Part shown: one piece after another, positions 27,701 to 41,341 of the stretch
How positions within the stretch are numbered: position 1 is the stretch's first letter
How the letters are laid out: the number at the start of each line of letters is the position of its first letter
DNA from: Montifringilla adamsi
Taxonomy: Eukaryota > Chordata > Aves > Passeriformes > Passeridae
Length of the DNA: 64,000 nucleotides
Direction of reading: 5' to 3'
Assembly: GCA_017590115.1 (NCBI GenBank)
Contig: JAGGNK010006335.1
Span: 434,001 to 498,000 of the forward strand
Made by a program: the position numbers and the translations under genes
Notes under the pieces: generated by a model
Databases searched by the model: none
Told to the model about the DNA's origin: nothing
What the model saw: only the letters and a program-made list of their open reading frames with translations

Positions 27701-29719
27701 ACAGGTTTAATTGTTGCACTGGAAGTATGTCTTCTGCTTATCTCTGGAAGCATTCCTCCTCCCCTCGCCTCACCCTCCCCTTCATTTTGAAGACCTAAGT
27801 TTCAAGTTCACATATATCAGTGCAAAAAATAGTAGGACATGCCCTATCATGTCCTGGACACTCTAAGCCAAAAAATTAGGGAGCTGCACCCTTTCCCCCT
27901 CATTCTTTTATGTGCACTTAAAATGTTCACACAAAGCTTTATCACACCCAACCATTTCCGAAGCAATGAGCAGTCACATTTACTATTACAATTTTGAAGG
28001 ACTGTAATTCCAAGGTAATTTTACCACTCCCTCTGACAGTCTTTTGTTTTTTTGATACTATATGTGTCTCATAAACAAAACAGTCCAGAACATATCAATC
28101 ACAATATCAGCACGGAGAGGATTACTTAGAAAGGCACTTAGAATTTGCTCTGCACTCCTGGCAAGTCCAACATAGCAGGTAGCCAGCCCATCTTACTGTG
28201 TAACAGGATTAACACTGATGGAAAAAGTGTTAGTATCTTTCTGGTGTTCATATAACCCAATCCTCCTATAAAGTTAAAAATGCATAAAATAACAAATACT
28301 TTAGTTGAATATTTATTTTAAAAAACTCACAACATTACCTTAGAGTCCCTAAACCCACCCATTCTTTCTGTAAACTTCAAAGTTCAAGCTGAAATGGTAT
28401 TTTCCCTTGAGCATCTTCAGGACAGTATGCTAGTCTGGTTTGTGAGCCCAGAAGTTTTACTTTTCCATGTCTTTTTCCGCCAGAGTAGTGTTTTATTTCA
28501 CTGTATTGTGGACCATTACTTACAATGGCTTCACAGCTTTGAGGCTCAGCACTTCTGGAAAGCCTGTTTTGGGTACCCACACACTGAGGATCTCAAGCAC
28601 CAGGGAATTCAATCCTTTCTCAATTTTGTAACCACAATGCAAAACAGCCAGTTGAGTTTAACTCCAGGAGCAAAAGAGTTGCAACCAAACACATGGAATT
28701 TGAGTTTTGCCTGCCTAGTTATCTCCTCAGGCATGTAAATGTGAGCACTTTCACAACAATGAAATTAGGCTGAGACACAAAAAGTCATAAAGACCGTGTG
28801 ATTATGGAATAGTTAAAGTCAGGAGAAAAGCATTACATTCCTTTCTATATACAGGCAAATTTTAATTCAAAACCCACGGAGAGTATTTTCTTAGAACATG
28901 CTTACAATATCGCTAGACAAAAGTCATACCCCAGAGACAGAGGCATGTTCCTGGATTGGGAAGTCATCTGCAGGTCCTGAAGAGCACACAAGGTCCATCG
29001 AATTATCATCAGGTTATTATCATCAGACAACTATGGCAAAAAGGCATGACAAAAGATATTTCTTGACTGTGTGGCCAACATAATCTTCAGGGAAAAGCCT
29101 TACTGATTTTTGATGTTGATCTGGAAAGTCCATCCAAACAGCAGCAAGGTTTTCCTTGATGTGCAGAATCCAATATGCAAAAGTCAGAGCAAGAAGTACC
29201 AAAGGACAGTTCATTATTCCCTTTCACCTTTCACAGTAAGAGGTCAGGATTGCAGGTCAGCCCCTTTCTGCTGAACACATGTGAATCTTTTGCACTGGGT
29301 CATAATCAGTGCATTTCCACTCCCTCACCAGTGGGATTTCTGCATGTCAGGAAGGACAGGGATGACTTTGATGATTACACCTGGAGCCTGACTGCAGTCA
29401 GGATTACTTGCAAATCATGCCTTCCTGCATGTCCCCCTGCATGCTGCTGGTACACATCTCCTGAACAGAGTAACCCTCCATGGGGCTTAGTCCAATTAAG
29501 CATCCATCAACCAATATGTGCTCCAGCATTCTGGAAGCCAGCACATGCAGGCTGTGCTGCCATGAGCTCTGATGGATTTCTTTGAGTCTTATAGTACTCT
29601 ATACTCTTCTAAAAGCCATGGCTCCATGGACATAGGAGTACATAAGGATTCCAGCTTTCAACTTGTAGTAGGGAAAACATAACATTTGAACCCAAACATC
29701 TGGAGGAAAATGAATTTAA
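24701..29719. other. Intergenic stretch, no recognisable gene
   Basis: Short ORFs only. An A run lies at 26461-26478. An inverted repeat at 27661-27696 is listed separately. AT-rich, repeat-poor segments near 25060-25240 and 27640-28080 could be conserved non-coding DNA, which cannot be judged from one genome. Confidence 0.55.
27661..27696. repeat. Perfect 12-bp inverted repeat (hairpin)
   Basis: TGTGATAAATTT (27661-27672) is followed by a 12-nt loop and its exact reverse complement AAATTTATCACA (27685-27696). A second smaller inverted repeat, GCAACA...TGTTGC (27698-27703 and 27712-27717), follows directly. The pair could be a remnant of a DNA-transposon terminus, a composite transcription-factor site or chance. 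The stem is too short for a typical microRNA precursor. Confidence 0.45.
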
Positions 29720-30943
29720 ACTTCAGATCCTGTTTTGACCACCTAGTGGCATTCCATGATAGAGTGACTCCATTGACTCCGTGAGTGGACAAGGGAAGGG
29801 CTATAGATAACATTTATCAGGACTTCTATAAAACCATTGACATGGTTCCCCACAACATCCTTCTCTTTAAATTGGAGAGAGATGGATTTAATGGGTGGAC
29901 TGCTAGACACTTAAGAAAGTGGTTAGACTGTCATATCCAGAGAGCATTAGCCAAGACCTCAGAGTCCGAATGGACATCAGTGACAGGTAGTGTCCCTCAA
30001 GGGTCTGTACTGGAACTAGTGTTATTTAACACCTTCATTAATGACAAGACAAAGGGGTCAAGTACACCCTCATCAAGTTTGCAGGTGACACTAAGATCAG
30101 TGGTGCAACTGACATTCCTGAAGGACAGGATGCCATCCAGAGGGATCTGCTCAAGCTCAAGAAGGGGCCCATAGGAATCTCATGAGGATCAACAAGTTCA
30201 AGGTGCTGCACCTGGGTCAGGACAGCCCCCAGTACCAGCACAGGCTGGGGATGAACAGATGGAGAGCAGCCCGGAGAGGACTTGGGGTGCCGGTGGCTGA
30301 GAGGCTGGACATGACCCAGCCATGGGCACTGCCAGCCCAGAAAGCCAAACGTGTCCTGGGCTGCATCCAAAGCAGCGTGGGCAGCAGGGGAGGGAGGGGA
30401 TTCTGCCCCTCTGCTCTACTCCGGTGAGATCCCTGGAACCCTGCATCCAGCTCTGGGGGCCCAGCACAGGGAGGACATGGACCTGCTGGAGTGAGTCCAG
30501 AGGAGGGACATCAACATGATCAGAGGGATGGAGCACCTCTCCTATGTGGAATGACTGAGAGAATAGAGTTTATTCGTCTAGAAAAGAAAAGACTTTGCAG
30601 TGACCTAAGTGCAGCCTTCCAGTACCTAAAGAGCCTACATGAGAGCTGGAGATGGACTTTTTACAAGGGCATCTAGTGACAGGACAAGGGATAATGGCTT
30701 CAAACTGAGAGAAATATTTAGATTAGTTTTTAGTAAGAAATCCTTTGCTATGATGGTGGTGAGGCAACAGGTTACCCAGAGAAGTTATGAGTGCCTCATC
30801 CCTAGAAGTGTTCAAGACCAGGTTGGATGAAGCTCTGAGCAACTTGGTTTAGTGGAAGGTGTTCTTGACAATGACAAGGGGATTAGAACTAGACAATCTT
30901 TAAAGTCCCTTCCAACCTAAACCATTCTATGAATCTGTGATTA
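29720..30943 (+). mobile_element. 5'-truncated CR1 LINE with reverse transcriptase remnant
   Basis: Translation of the left part matches the CR1 reverse transcriptase. A SCF-x-LVAFHDRVT-like segment near 29725-29775 is followed by DKGRAID, a DMVPHNIL motif and a GSVPQGSVL motif (29785-30050). The catalytic box appears after a frame change near 30065 as FAGD instead of FADD, so the second-to-last position of the box is altered. Downstream the 3' portion is well preserved ('acctgggtcaggacagcccc', then 'agtgcctcatccctagaagt') and ends with the diagnostic 'accattctatgaatctgtgatt' tail at about 30922-30943. The element has lost its 5' half, the endonuclease and an intact frame, so it is dead. It is about 1.2 kb long. 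Confidence 0.9.
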
Positions 30944-33039
30944 TTTATTAAAAATTCACAGTTACAAGATAATACCTTGCCTTTCAATTTGCTACTGCTT
31001 CACAGAAGGAAATATGGGGCATAATGTCACAATCAGGTATGGCTTTGCATGCATTACATTACAAAGTGAAGACACCCATTTAATTTAACTGCAAGCAATT
31101 ACATGTAAGTGCTCATTCTTCTGGGAAGCTGCATTTTTGTGGAGTTCACCCTAGATGCCTTTGCTTTATTTGTGAAGCCTGCTTATACAAGAATGGACTA
31201 CCCCAAACACACAAACACAGCTTGACATGACCATCTTCAGGGCATCTGATGTGTTCCTGGCATCAGAGATATAAGGCACTGCCAAAGAACAAGGAAACAA
31301 AAGAATCAACATGTTACATATCCTCAATAGATAAGGTCTTGGGATTTCAGCCATTCCTGAAAATGCATTTAATGAGAATGGATGAGTGATCTGCTATTCT
31401 GACTGCTCAAAAGCTTGAAAATAACCAAGAAGTCATTGATTTCCAAAAGTTAAAATAAAGCTGCTCCTAAACTCCGCCTCTTTGTGCAATCCTGAAAAAA
31501 CTTGGATGCAAGAAAATATGCATCGACTTTAATACTAAAGGACTCAGCAAGATCACTTCCAATCACCACTGGGGGGAAATGCAAACTTGCTTTGCAGTGT
31601 ACAGAATTTAGTCAGCTAGCTGCTTACAGGAGCATTTTCTGGTTTTAGGGTGATTAATCAAGTCTCTTTGTTATTTCTGTTACAAAATAAATTATTTTCT
31701 GCATTAAAAAAAAAAATCTTATGGTAGATGGAGAGAAGCAAGGGTCTTGATCCTTTTTGGGTTTATTTTTTATTTCACTCATGGTAAGAAGATCTCACTT
31801 CTCAGAGACAGATGAATCTTTGGAACCTTGTCTCTTCCTTGCCTGATACCGCTGCATAAACAGGCAACAGGTGAACTGAAAGCTGTATATATACACATAT
31901 ATATTTCAGGTGAACTGAAAACTGTATAAGAAGGCAAGTCTCCCATCTGAAGGCTGTCAGCTGTCATAACCTCCTCCAACACAATGGACTGGCTGTCACA
32001 ATGGAATGAAGCAGAAAGACCATCTTTCCTGCACATAAGTTGAAGAGGCACCTATGCTGGTGTAAAACCTGTGCTGTAAACAAAATCCTGAACTCTGGAA
32101 CAGCATATGTTGTTTTAACAGAGGGCTGACAACACCACTGCTCCTGCTGCTCCTCAAGCAGCCTCAAGCTGTATTCCTCAGAGGAAGACCAGCTGAAAGC
32201 TGGGAGCAGACTCCAGTGTGCTACTGTGCCTATTAAGAGTCAATCAAATTTAACTGCAAATAAAACCAGTGGGAAACAGAAAAATGTAGGTGCAGCTATT
32301 TTTTCCCCACAACCTTTCCTAAACAGGTCTAAAAATGTCTGTAAGGCGAGCCCTGTCCCATCTTTCTGAAACCAATCACTAAATGTGCTTGTCAAAAGTA
32401 CTTGCATTCTGTTCTGTAAATAAATGCCAGTTAGCAAATGCAAAAACATAGAGTGAAACAATGTAAATATCAAATAATACAAAGTCTTTAAGAAATGTTT
32501 CTAAACACAGGGAGAATGGCAGTATGTCAGGCACATTGTACTTCCACAGAAGACTTCTAACAAACAGTATTAGTTCATGTATGAGTGTAAGACAGAATAT
32601 ATAAATTGGGCAAGAAATATAGCCCTGTGCTGCTAGAGGTTCGTAGAGAACTCTCAAAATTCACACAGCAAACAACAAGAGCTCTGAGCCAGTGTCCTGT
32701 CACCGTACAGGAGCATACTCCAGTGTTCCTGTGTGCCCTAGCCAGCTTTCAGCAGCAGAAGGCACACACTGTGAACATGTGCCATCACTTCCTGCACCAC
32801 TCCCAGACCCAGCAGCAAAAGATTCACCAGCACACGCCTTAAAGACTGCCCAGCACAAAGCATACCCAGACCTGCAGAGAGGGGCTGTGCTCAGCACATC
32901 TGGAATTTCAAAGAAAAGCTTTGGGTTCCCCAAGAAATGATAAACTATTTATTGATAAACAGAGGAGTTCAAACACAGGATCACATAGATGTCCCAGGGA
33001 TGGGAGTGCAGGACATTACAGGAAGAAGTGGACAAAACT
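30944..33039. other. Intergenic stretch, no recognisable gene
   Basis: AT-rich sequence with short ORFs only. It contains a spaced direct repeat at 31868-31928 and part of a second, longer-range direct repeat (left copy near 32924). No gene or RNA was recognised. Confidence 0.55.
31868..31928. repeat. Two-copy 22-bp direct repeat
   Basis: The 22-bp unit CAGGTGAACTGAAAxCTGTATA occurs at 31868-31889 and 31907-31928 and differs at one position (G versus A). A short TA-rich spacer lies between them. It looks like a small local duplication. Confidence 0.7.
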
Positions 33040-33372
33040 GATGTTCAGCCTGAGGAAAAGACTACAGCGGGCTGCAATTTTTAGTCAGCCGCTGCTTACT
33101 TGAGCAAGGGGCACCTCTTCTCTGAGGTGCATGAGGAGATGGTGAGACAACAGGCATGAGCTGCAACAGGGGAAATTCTAGCTGGATATAAGCAAAAAAT
33201 TCTTTGCATCATTGATGCAGACAAGGCCCACATAAGAGGTGATGGGACCTCTGTCCTGGGAGATACTCTAGAGTTGACAAGGCAACCTGACCTCACTTTA
33301 GTGAGTCATGCTTTGATCAGGGGGTGGGACAGGGGACCTCATCATGATCCTCTTCTAATCTAAATTTTTCCA
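33040..33372 (+). mobile_element. Degraded CR1 3'-region fragment
   Basis: The order of segments matches CR1: a 'tgttcagcctgaggaaaag' start, a 'tggatataagcaaaaaattcttt' middle, then 'caaggcaacctgacct', then 'gctttgatcagggggtgggac', then 'gatcctcttctaatctaaatttttc'. The usual terminal octamer is lost. Heavily mutated, so an old copy. Confidence 0.55.
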
Positions 33373-36300
33373 CTCTTTTTACAACCCTCAGGTGTGGATT
33401 TTACAGTTGTTTGATTTGGGGACAAAGCATTTCTGAGCTTCATAGCCTTTGGAGTAATTGAAAGAGGGCCTATTTTGCATGTCTGTGAACTCAGCAGGGG
33501 TCTGAGCGTCCTCTAACCCAGCCACTACTGCTGTCTGCTGTGAGGCTTTTAGAGCCAGAACTTAATGAAATTTTGGACATAAGGTACAAGTTTAAAAGAC
33601 CCCAGCCCACTTTTTCCACTGACACCACTAAAGAAACTAAGTTGTTTGCTGTCTGCTTTTCTTTTGCTAGCTCCAGTCCCTACTTTCTGTGGTGGCCCTT
33701 TGTATCTTGGTCTGCCATCACACCCAGAAGAGCCTGTCCTGATCCTCCCTGGCAGCAGGCTCGGACAAGACAGGGATGCAGACCCTGGCACTGCCTTCTA
33801 CACCAGTGTCCCCTGTCCCAGATGTTCAGGAGTAGGGCAGGGTGGAGGTGCACCACAGCGGGGTGGGGCAGTGCAATTCTCCCCTGGCCCCTCTACAGTC
33901 CCCTCACTGTAAGGGGGCTGCTAATGAGGTTCCCCAAGAAATGGGAGATATTGATAAACTGAGGAGCTTTGGATCCACTGGGCTGCCCAGGGAGTAACAG
34001 TGTCCTGGAGAGGAAAATTGCAGAGACCTTATCTCTGCTTTATCTCTTGGTCCACACCTCCACAAAGGCCTTACCCTTTCCCCTCCCTCAACCCCATCCA
34101 CACATTTCAGTGCCCTGTTGCAGCTGAGGCAACTGCCTCAGAAGAAAAAGAAGCCACTGATCTTTTGGTTTGTTACATATGTTAACCCACTTAACAGCGC
34201 TGCTGAAAGGTGACTAAAAATGAAAGGTTGGAAGGGAAATATCTCTTCCACTCATTTGTAACTAAATTTTTTTCAACTAAAACATGAGGCACATGCTAGT
34301 CTCATTCTTCCTTGTTTAACATGAAGCAAGAGTTGGAATAAGCTGGTAGGACACAGTGCAGAACGCTTGTGGGCAGAGCCACTGGCCAGAAAGGTTAGGT
34401 TTCATAGGTGTGTTTCTTTGACATGAAATATTATTATTATACTGTAAACGGGTTGACAAGGCAAACACACACAATTGCTTCGTAAGCAGTCAGTATGGAT
34501 GCTGAAAGCAGAGTCCCTTTGCCCATCCCTTCCACAGACAGCTACTGCCTTCCCGCAATACTCCCAGTACAGAGCCTGTCTAACATGTTATTTCATGTGA
34601 AGAGTCCAACCAAATGAACCATGAAACAATGAGACAGGCAAAAATGAAGCAAGTACAAACCATGCCCATAGCAGCAATCAGACAGGTTGGGAACTGTCTG
34701 CTTCTCCTTCGTGGATGCTGTGATGAAGGCCTGGCTGCACTAGTGTGGCAGAAGGGCTCTCATTAATGTTTTTCTCACCAGGAGCAAAGAGCAAAATATG
34801 AAAGAAATAAACACGTTCCTTTGCCCTTTTTCTTCCTTGCTGACCCAAATTCCCTTTTTCTTTAGTTTCCAGCTCCATTCTCTTTGCTGGACACAGCTAA
34901 AGAGGATCTGCGCCTTCCCAAGCAGCCCACCATGGACCAGTCCTGCACAGTGCCATTCCTTAAATCTAAAGGGTTTTGGGGGCTGCCAGCAGACTGGCCT
35001 GTTTTCATTATCAATAACTTTAGATTTCCTGCATATTCCCAAGAGCTGGGCTGCACAGCAGAAGAGCTGAAGCTGTCTGGGAGCTGGATCATTTGCATGG
35101 CAAGTCTTACATCTACAGAAGGCACCACAGCTGTCCTCACCTGGGCAAGGGCATGAAGCCTCCAGACTTTTTTCTCTTTGGTGGCTAAAGCCCCTGTGAT
35201 GCAAAGCAGATTGAAAGGTAGCAGGGATAGAGACTCTCAGCCAGCTCCAGGGTATAGCCCTGGAAGATGCACCCCAGCAGGCCATGCTGTTCCAGTGTTA
35301 CCAACACACTGGTGCAGGTCTGTTCCCCACAGCCTGGCAGGAACATGTCCTAGCTGCTGTGTGATGCTGGCTTTGGGGTACCCCTCCTAACAACCTCTCA
35401 CCTAAATATGTATAGACACTCACACCACATGTTTTGACAGTTGCTACTTAGGGGCAGGGTTCAGTCGCTGGAAAGAAGGGCAGCGCCCAAGGGCTAGGAT
35501 TTCTGGTGGGACACCTGTGTGATTGGGACCTTATGTGTGATAGAAATGGGTCTGACTTTGAAGGGATATAGGTGAGGATTTTTCCAGGAGTTTCCCAAAG
35601 ATGCTCCCAGGCCTAGGTATTGCTTGGGAGTGTCTGAGCCAAAGCAGTGGCAAGCACAGGGAGGGACACCACACAGAAGCAATGGTGGTGGTATAGTCAG
35701 GCCAGAACCGCGGTCCTGCCACACTGTAAAACACTCATACTCTGCAAAGTGGAGCTGATTGTCCCTTCCTCCACGCCAGCAATCTCCACAGACTGAAAAG
35801 AGGTAGCTACTACCACACATGCTCAGAGAGATACTCACACAGTTGCAGAGGTCGCATGAATAGTATCTCTCCCTGCACCAGTCAGCTTTCCTACAGCCCT
35901 GAAAGTCTGGGTGCCACCTACCCCCGTGTTTCATCTCATGGCATGTGTTTAAATTGCTGCCAGGAGAAGCAGCTTTGTCCTGCCAGGACTTTGAGAGAGA
36001 GAGCCTCCAATGGCTACTTGATCAAGAAAACAACTTGATTCCCCCAGTAGACATGCATTTGCTGCAAGGAATAACAAGAGAGCACAAAACCTCTTTCCAT
36101 CCTTTGTGTTTGTTAAAACACTTCCTTTGATATGCAGCCACTGGAAGAAGCTCTCATATGTAGAGGATCCCCTGCAGGACTGGGGGGAAATTAAAGGAAA
36201 GCACAGAGCTTGTATTTAGGTGAAGTTTTGTGTCATGAAGCAAAACTGGGGGATGGGAAAGGACAGGCACTGGGGATTTAAGGCCAAAGCAGCATACCTG

Positions 36301-38640
36301 CAAGTCTTCCCTTATCAAAGGTGATGCATATCTCATTTCACTGCAGACATGCCCTATTGTTGCATGTGTACCTAAAGTGTCACCATAATGGCTGTACCTT
36401 GAATTGTGGGGGTAGCTCCTGGGCAAAGACACAAGAGAAAATGGTTTGAGAAAATGGTTTACATAAAAATTTGCCCTTTGCTGCTTTCTGGGCTATTCTT
36501 AAAGCAGAGTTTTTCCTTGCCAGCAGTATTTTATGACTTTGAAGGAGAAATCATTCTAACAGGAAGAGAGGATAATTCTGTAAAAAGCACGGGACATCTT
36601 ACTAGCATAACATTCCTAGTAGAAAATAACAGACTACTGCTTCATCTGTTCTCCTCCTGCCACCCTGAGTGCCCATGGCTTACTTTAGGACAGACATGTC
36701 GGCACAAAGAGCAGCTCTTGCCTTGAGTGCTACAAGCCTCACACAATAAGCTTCTGAATTCTGGAATGTGCCAGCAAAAATAGGGGCTGACTCCTAGGCC
36801 AAAACTGTGTATTTACAAATATTTAAGAAATGCTGAAAGCAGATAGAAAATCCTGCCAGCCTTCACCCATCTAAAAGCTGAATGCTTTTCAGCCTGAGCT
36901 GAATTTTAACACTCTTTTCTCCAAACACTGTGTCCCCCCTCAGTGATTTCCTTTGCAGAAGGCAACTTAGCAAACAAAATAGCTCCATTTCTTTCAGGGA
37001 TGTCTGAGAAGCCATTTTCTAACAGTAAAACTGACAGATTCAGCTGCTTTAATAACTGTGGTATTACCTTGACCTGAATTGCTTTCAGAGCTTGAGGATT
37101 CTGCTGTCACCCTCACACATGAAACTGCTTGCAGGGGAAATGACTCCAGTGTTTGTTACCTGCTGAGGAGCCTTCAGGGTCCATTGCAAGCTGTTGCAAG
37201 AACTCTCTTCTCCTGCCAGATGTTTCTGTAGCAGCCTTCACTTCATGGGTCACATCACCTCTAAGGAGGCTCTTCTACTCTCCAGTCTTCCTAATCCTAC
37301 TGTAGAGTAGCTCTCATAGGTGCCCCTGCCTTAGAGGCTACCACTGAACTGCCCTGAATCATCTCCCCTTCCAGTGAGTTTTCAGAAGCTACCTTCAGCA
37401 GTACCCCTTGACCAATGTAGGCAGGAAAGAAAAGAGGGAATTTAAACAAAAGATGCGGTTTTTCATCAAAAGTGCTCTCATAATACAATTTCTCCTCCTT
37501 GGGACAGGGGGAGGGATTGTCTCTGTTTCCAAGTGCATCTCGGCAGGCAGAAAATCAGGCAACATGTAAATGGTCACAACACCCTTGGGACCTTCACTGA
37601 AGATGCCTAAAGGACTGTGGCCTGGACAAAGGATAAGCTGACAGTGGGGCTGGTAAAGTCTTTTCCAGGTCATCATGTTTGTCTACATCACTGAGAAGCC
37701 CTCAGACAACCAGAGAAAACATCGCATAAACGATCAGCAAACATCCAATTCTCTCCTCCTTGCAAAACATATCCAAACACACTTTTAAATATCCTCTTTC
37801 ACATGCCTCTCACAATGCCAATGGAGTAATATTTAACCTTTATCTCCCTGGCTCAGAAAGGAGATGGAAGAACTCGAAAAGGACAGAAATATATTGGGAG
37901 GATAATGAGAAGCAAGAAATAGCCAACTATATCAAGACATGCTGGTCTAGAAAAGAGATGACTAGCATGAAAGCAGATCCTCTCAGCACTGAGAGGCAAG
38001 GAGAAGGTCAACAGGCAGTAAGTACTCATGTGTCTCTCAGTACAAGAATAAAGAGGCAACAAATGAAACCAGCAGACAGCAGCTTCACATTCAGTCAGAG
38101 GATTAATTTCTTCTTACCACACACAATCCAGCTGTGTGACCCATTATTGCTCAGTTATTGTAGACCCAGTGGTCTTGCCTGGATCTAAAACCCACAAGAT
38201 AAATTCACTGAAAGAGATGGACAAAGTAACAGGAAAAGACAAAATCCACCAAAGCAAATATTGCTGTGATAAGGAAGATCCAGAAAACAGTAAGGAAGAG
38301 CATGAGACCCTCTCCTGGGGCAGCCAGCCACGGTGAACTATTCACTGAGAATTACACTCAGCTGGACTGTGTATCTAGCTAGTCTGCTAGCTTCATTTGT
38401 TTCCTCTTTATTCTTGTTGGCCCACTTTATCCCTGTGCATTATTAATTACTGCTATCACTGAAAACTGGCAATGGTAACTTCCAATCAGCACACTGCCTT
38501 GTGCCTTCTACAGAAAATGTGCCCTGTCTTCACATTACCTGCTGACAGCTCCTGACTGGAGGCTAACTTACTCTTGATTGTGTTAAAGAGGTGTTCTCAG
38601 CTCAGTCCATTGTGCAAAACATATTCTGCTTAGCATGGAA
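33373..38640. other. Intergenic stretch, no recognisable gene
   Basis: Several 90-180 codon ORFs occur on both strands around 34740-35285 and 35494-35934, overlapping in multiple frames with no domain. That is the pattern of chance ORFs. A diverged copy of the 32924 repeat lies at about 33928-33967, next to a 'ctgggctgcccagggag' segment that hints at more CR1-derived sequence. Nothing else is identified. Confidence 0.5.
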
Positions 38641-38965
38641 AGGAGACATCTGAGGAGGGGCCTCGTTACAGCCTCCCATTGCCAGTAGGGCATTACAGGG
38701 AATCCAGACTCTCTTCAGAGGTGACCAGTCTCAGCATAGAAGGCCCTGCAGAAGGGGCACAAATTCCAAAAGGGTTTGGATGTGAGGAGAAAACTTTCCT
38801 TGAGAGCAGTACAGCCCTGGGACAAGCTGCAGAAAGGTGTCCCAGTCTGTGTCCTTGAAAGTAACAAGCACTGAAGCAGATGAGGGCCTGAGCTCCCTGA
38901 CCTAGTGTAAGCCCTGTAGTGAGCCCTGCTGGGCACTTAGGCTTGTATTGAATGCCTCCAGAAAA
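38641..38965 (+). mobile_element. Degraded CR1 3'-region fragment
   Basis: The sequence resembles CR1 in order: 'gaggaggggcctcgttacagcctccc', a degraded central segment with 'gagagcagtacagccctgggacaagctgcagaaaggtg', then 'tgagggcctgagctccctgacc'. No intact terminal tail is visible. The identification rests on several short matches only. Confidence 0.45.
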
Positions 38966-41192
38966 TGTCTCCTGACACAACTCTCTGTCAGATTTTGGGA
39001 ACCATATTCCATCCAGCATGACCAGCCTTGCAAGAGAGAATTGATCATCCGTGCTTAATCATAAACGTAAGTGCTATTGACAGGGGAACAACATCCTCCA
39101 TGTGTGATCGTGACAGCAACTCACAGAATTCATGGGTGGTTCATCACCTCCGTGACTCCCACAGCACCTCTGCACTGCTGCCTGCCCTGCAGTACGGGAA
39201 AGGATCTGCACAAGGGAGAAGCTGTACCTGCACATACGCTGAAGCAACTTCAGACACTTTTCTGACTGTCTCATTGAAGAATTGTGTGTAGTAGTGATTC
39301 CTACAAATGTCACAGACGTTACCTTGTCCATGGTAAGGGCAGGAAGCCCTCAAAAATCATCATTGGGATACTGCATATAGCAGCCTTCATGTGGTGGCCT
39401 CTGGGGAATAAAGTTTTAAAGAAAACAGAAGCAATCTCTCTTGTGACTAATTAAACAAAAGCATCACTACCAGTTCTCCCCAAGCTCAGTGACACATTAT
39501 GCCAGGTACAGGTACACCAGACTGTGGTGTACAGCACCATTTCCACTGCCCTGAGGAACTGTGGCCCAGACAACAGGCAATTTGCCTGCTGTCCCTACAT
39601 GGAATCAGGTGGACAGTGGAAAGTGGCTCAGTTTACCCCTCAGGGAGAACTGAGCCAACTCCTGTGATTCAGCCCTTCCTAAGACACAAATTCAAATTAT
39701 TTGTAGCAGTCTCCCATGGACTCTATGTAACAATCCCATGGACAGTTTAAAAGACCAGCTTTGATGAGAAGCCTGGATTTTTGCATGGCTGCAAGAAGTG
39801 AGCAAATTAATCACTTTAGAGCGGCACTTGTTGGAGCTAACAAAAGAGGTATGGTATGCACATGAGACTCAGATCTGCAGCTTAGCTGAATCCCTTAACA
39901 AAATCTCCTCTACCTTCTCAGTAATAACAACAATATTACTTTTCCATCTCTCTTTCTCCCCCTTCTGTCTGTAATTTGCTCTTCTTGGTGGAAGGGAAAG
40001 GAAGTCTAAATTATTGCAACACTGACAAGTCCTGAACAGCATCTTCTGTCACTACCAGTAAACCTCAGGAAGTAGAACAGACCTCTGACAGGGCTTTGAG
40101 GAATGTGGAGATGCCATCCACATGCTTCTTTACCAACTGAAAACTGTAAGCATAAAAGCAATTCAAAGCATGCCTGTCTTTTTCTGTCTTTCTTATTTCC
40201 CCAGTTTCTGGAACATCTCAGGTATTTACTAAACAAATTCACAATTCTTTAGCAATGAATGTACTGAGATGGGCCAGATGTAACTACTCAAGCAGGCACA
40301 CTAAGGTAAATTTGCTGTGTCCTTTTGCAATAAAGAAGCTCAAATCACTTGCTCTTCCTGTGCAGCTGGAGGGCCCAGAAGTAATTCAAACTGATCTAGC
40401 AATGTGTAGACTGCAGCCTCACAATGGTGGTCAAATGTTATCTTGTGAAAGATTCTTTGCATGGTTGTGGCTGGAGCCAAAATGCCTCAAGCAGAAATCT
40501 GACACAGGGTTTTTTCATCCTCAATCAGACTCTCAGTTGGGAGTAATAACATAATAATCACTAACACTTTTTTATATGGCTCCCGTATTTCCACCAGATG
40601 ATGTCTCAACGCATTCTTGTTGTGCAGCAGTTCAGCAGTGAACACTACATACACACCCTGGGTTTACTGAACACATACAGGAAGATTTTAGAACATACAG
40701 GACTGTCTGAGCAAAAGCAGCTGACCCACAGCAATCACGAACCAAGGTTTTGCAGCTTCTAGATCATTTTGGATTCACTGGTTGTACAAGAAAAAATAGG
40801 TCTGCACACATCATGGTTGCCTTTCAGGCATATTGGCCGTGCCTTCAGAGATTATTGCTGCATTACACAGCATTACTCTTCCAACAGTCTACCAGACACT
40901 CACAAATCCTGGTTTAAAAAAAAAAAAAAAAGCCCAAATTCTGGTGTTTGGCCTGTGCAAAAATTCTGTATGGGAGAAGGAGACTTGATCAGGGATCCTG
41001 GCTCTACACTCTCCATATACTGAGGTCTCCAAAAAGGCTATACTTTAACTCACATTAAACTCATCCTGGGTGGTTGTCTGTCTCCCCATAAGCTGGACTA
41101 CATACTGCTAATCAACTGAGCTGCTGTATCAAGAGAGATAAAATATGCATGACAATCCACCATGGGGCCACTTTCTATAGAAGATGATAGAA
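38966..41192. other. Intergenic stretch, nothing identified
   Basis: Short ORFs only, no domain, no RNA gene. An A run lies at about 40917-40931. Confidence 0.55.
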
Positions 41193-41341
41193 AGTTGTGG
41201 TGTCTCCCCCACTAGGGATATTCAAGAACTGTGTGGATGCAATCCTGTGCCATGTATTCTGGGATGACCCTGCCTGAGCAGAAATGTTGAACCAGTCAAG
41301 GTTGCTCCCTTGCAACCTGACCCATTCTGTGGTTCTGTGAT
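41193..41341 (+). mobile_element. CR1 LINE 3'-end fragment
   Basis: The last 150 bp of a CR1 copy is recognisable: 'gttgtggtgtctcc', 'gggatattcaagaactgtgtggatgc', 'tgggatgaccctgcctgagcag', then 'tgcaacctgacccattctgtggttctgtga' at the right end (to 41340). Orientation is plus and the copy is strongly 5'-truncated. Confidence 0.8.

Noticed and set aside
34740..35285. 181-codon minus-strand ORF
   Set aside because: No domain, and overlapped by ORFs of similar length on the opposite strand. Not supported as a gene.
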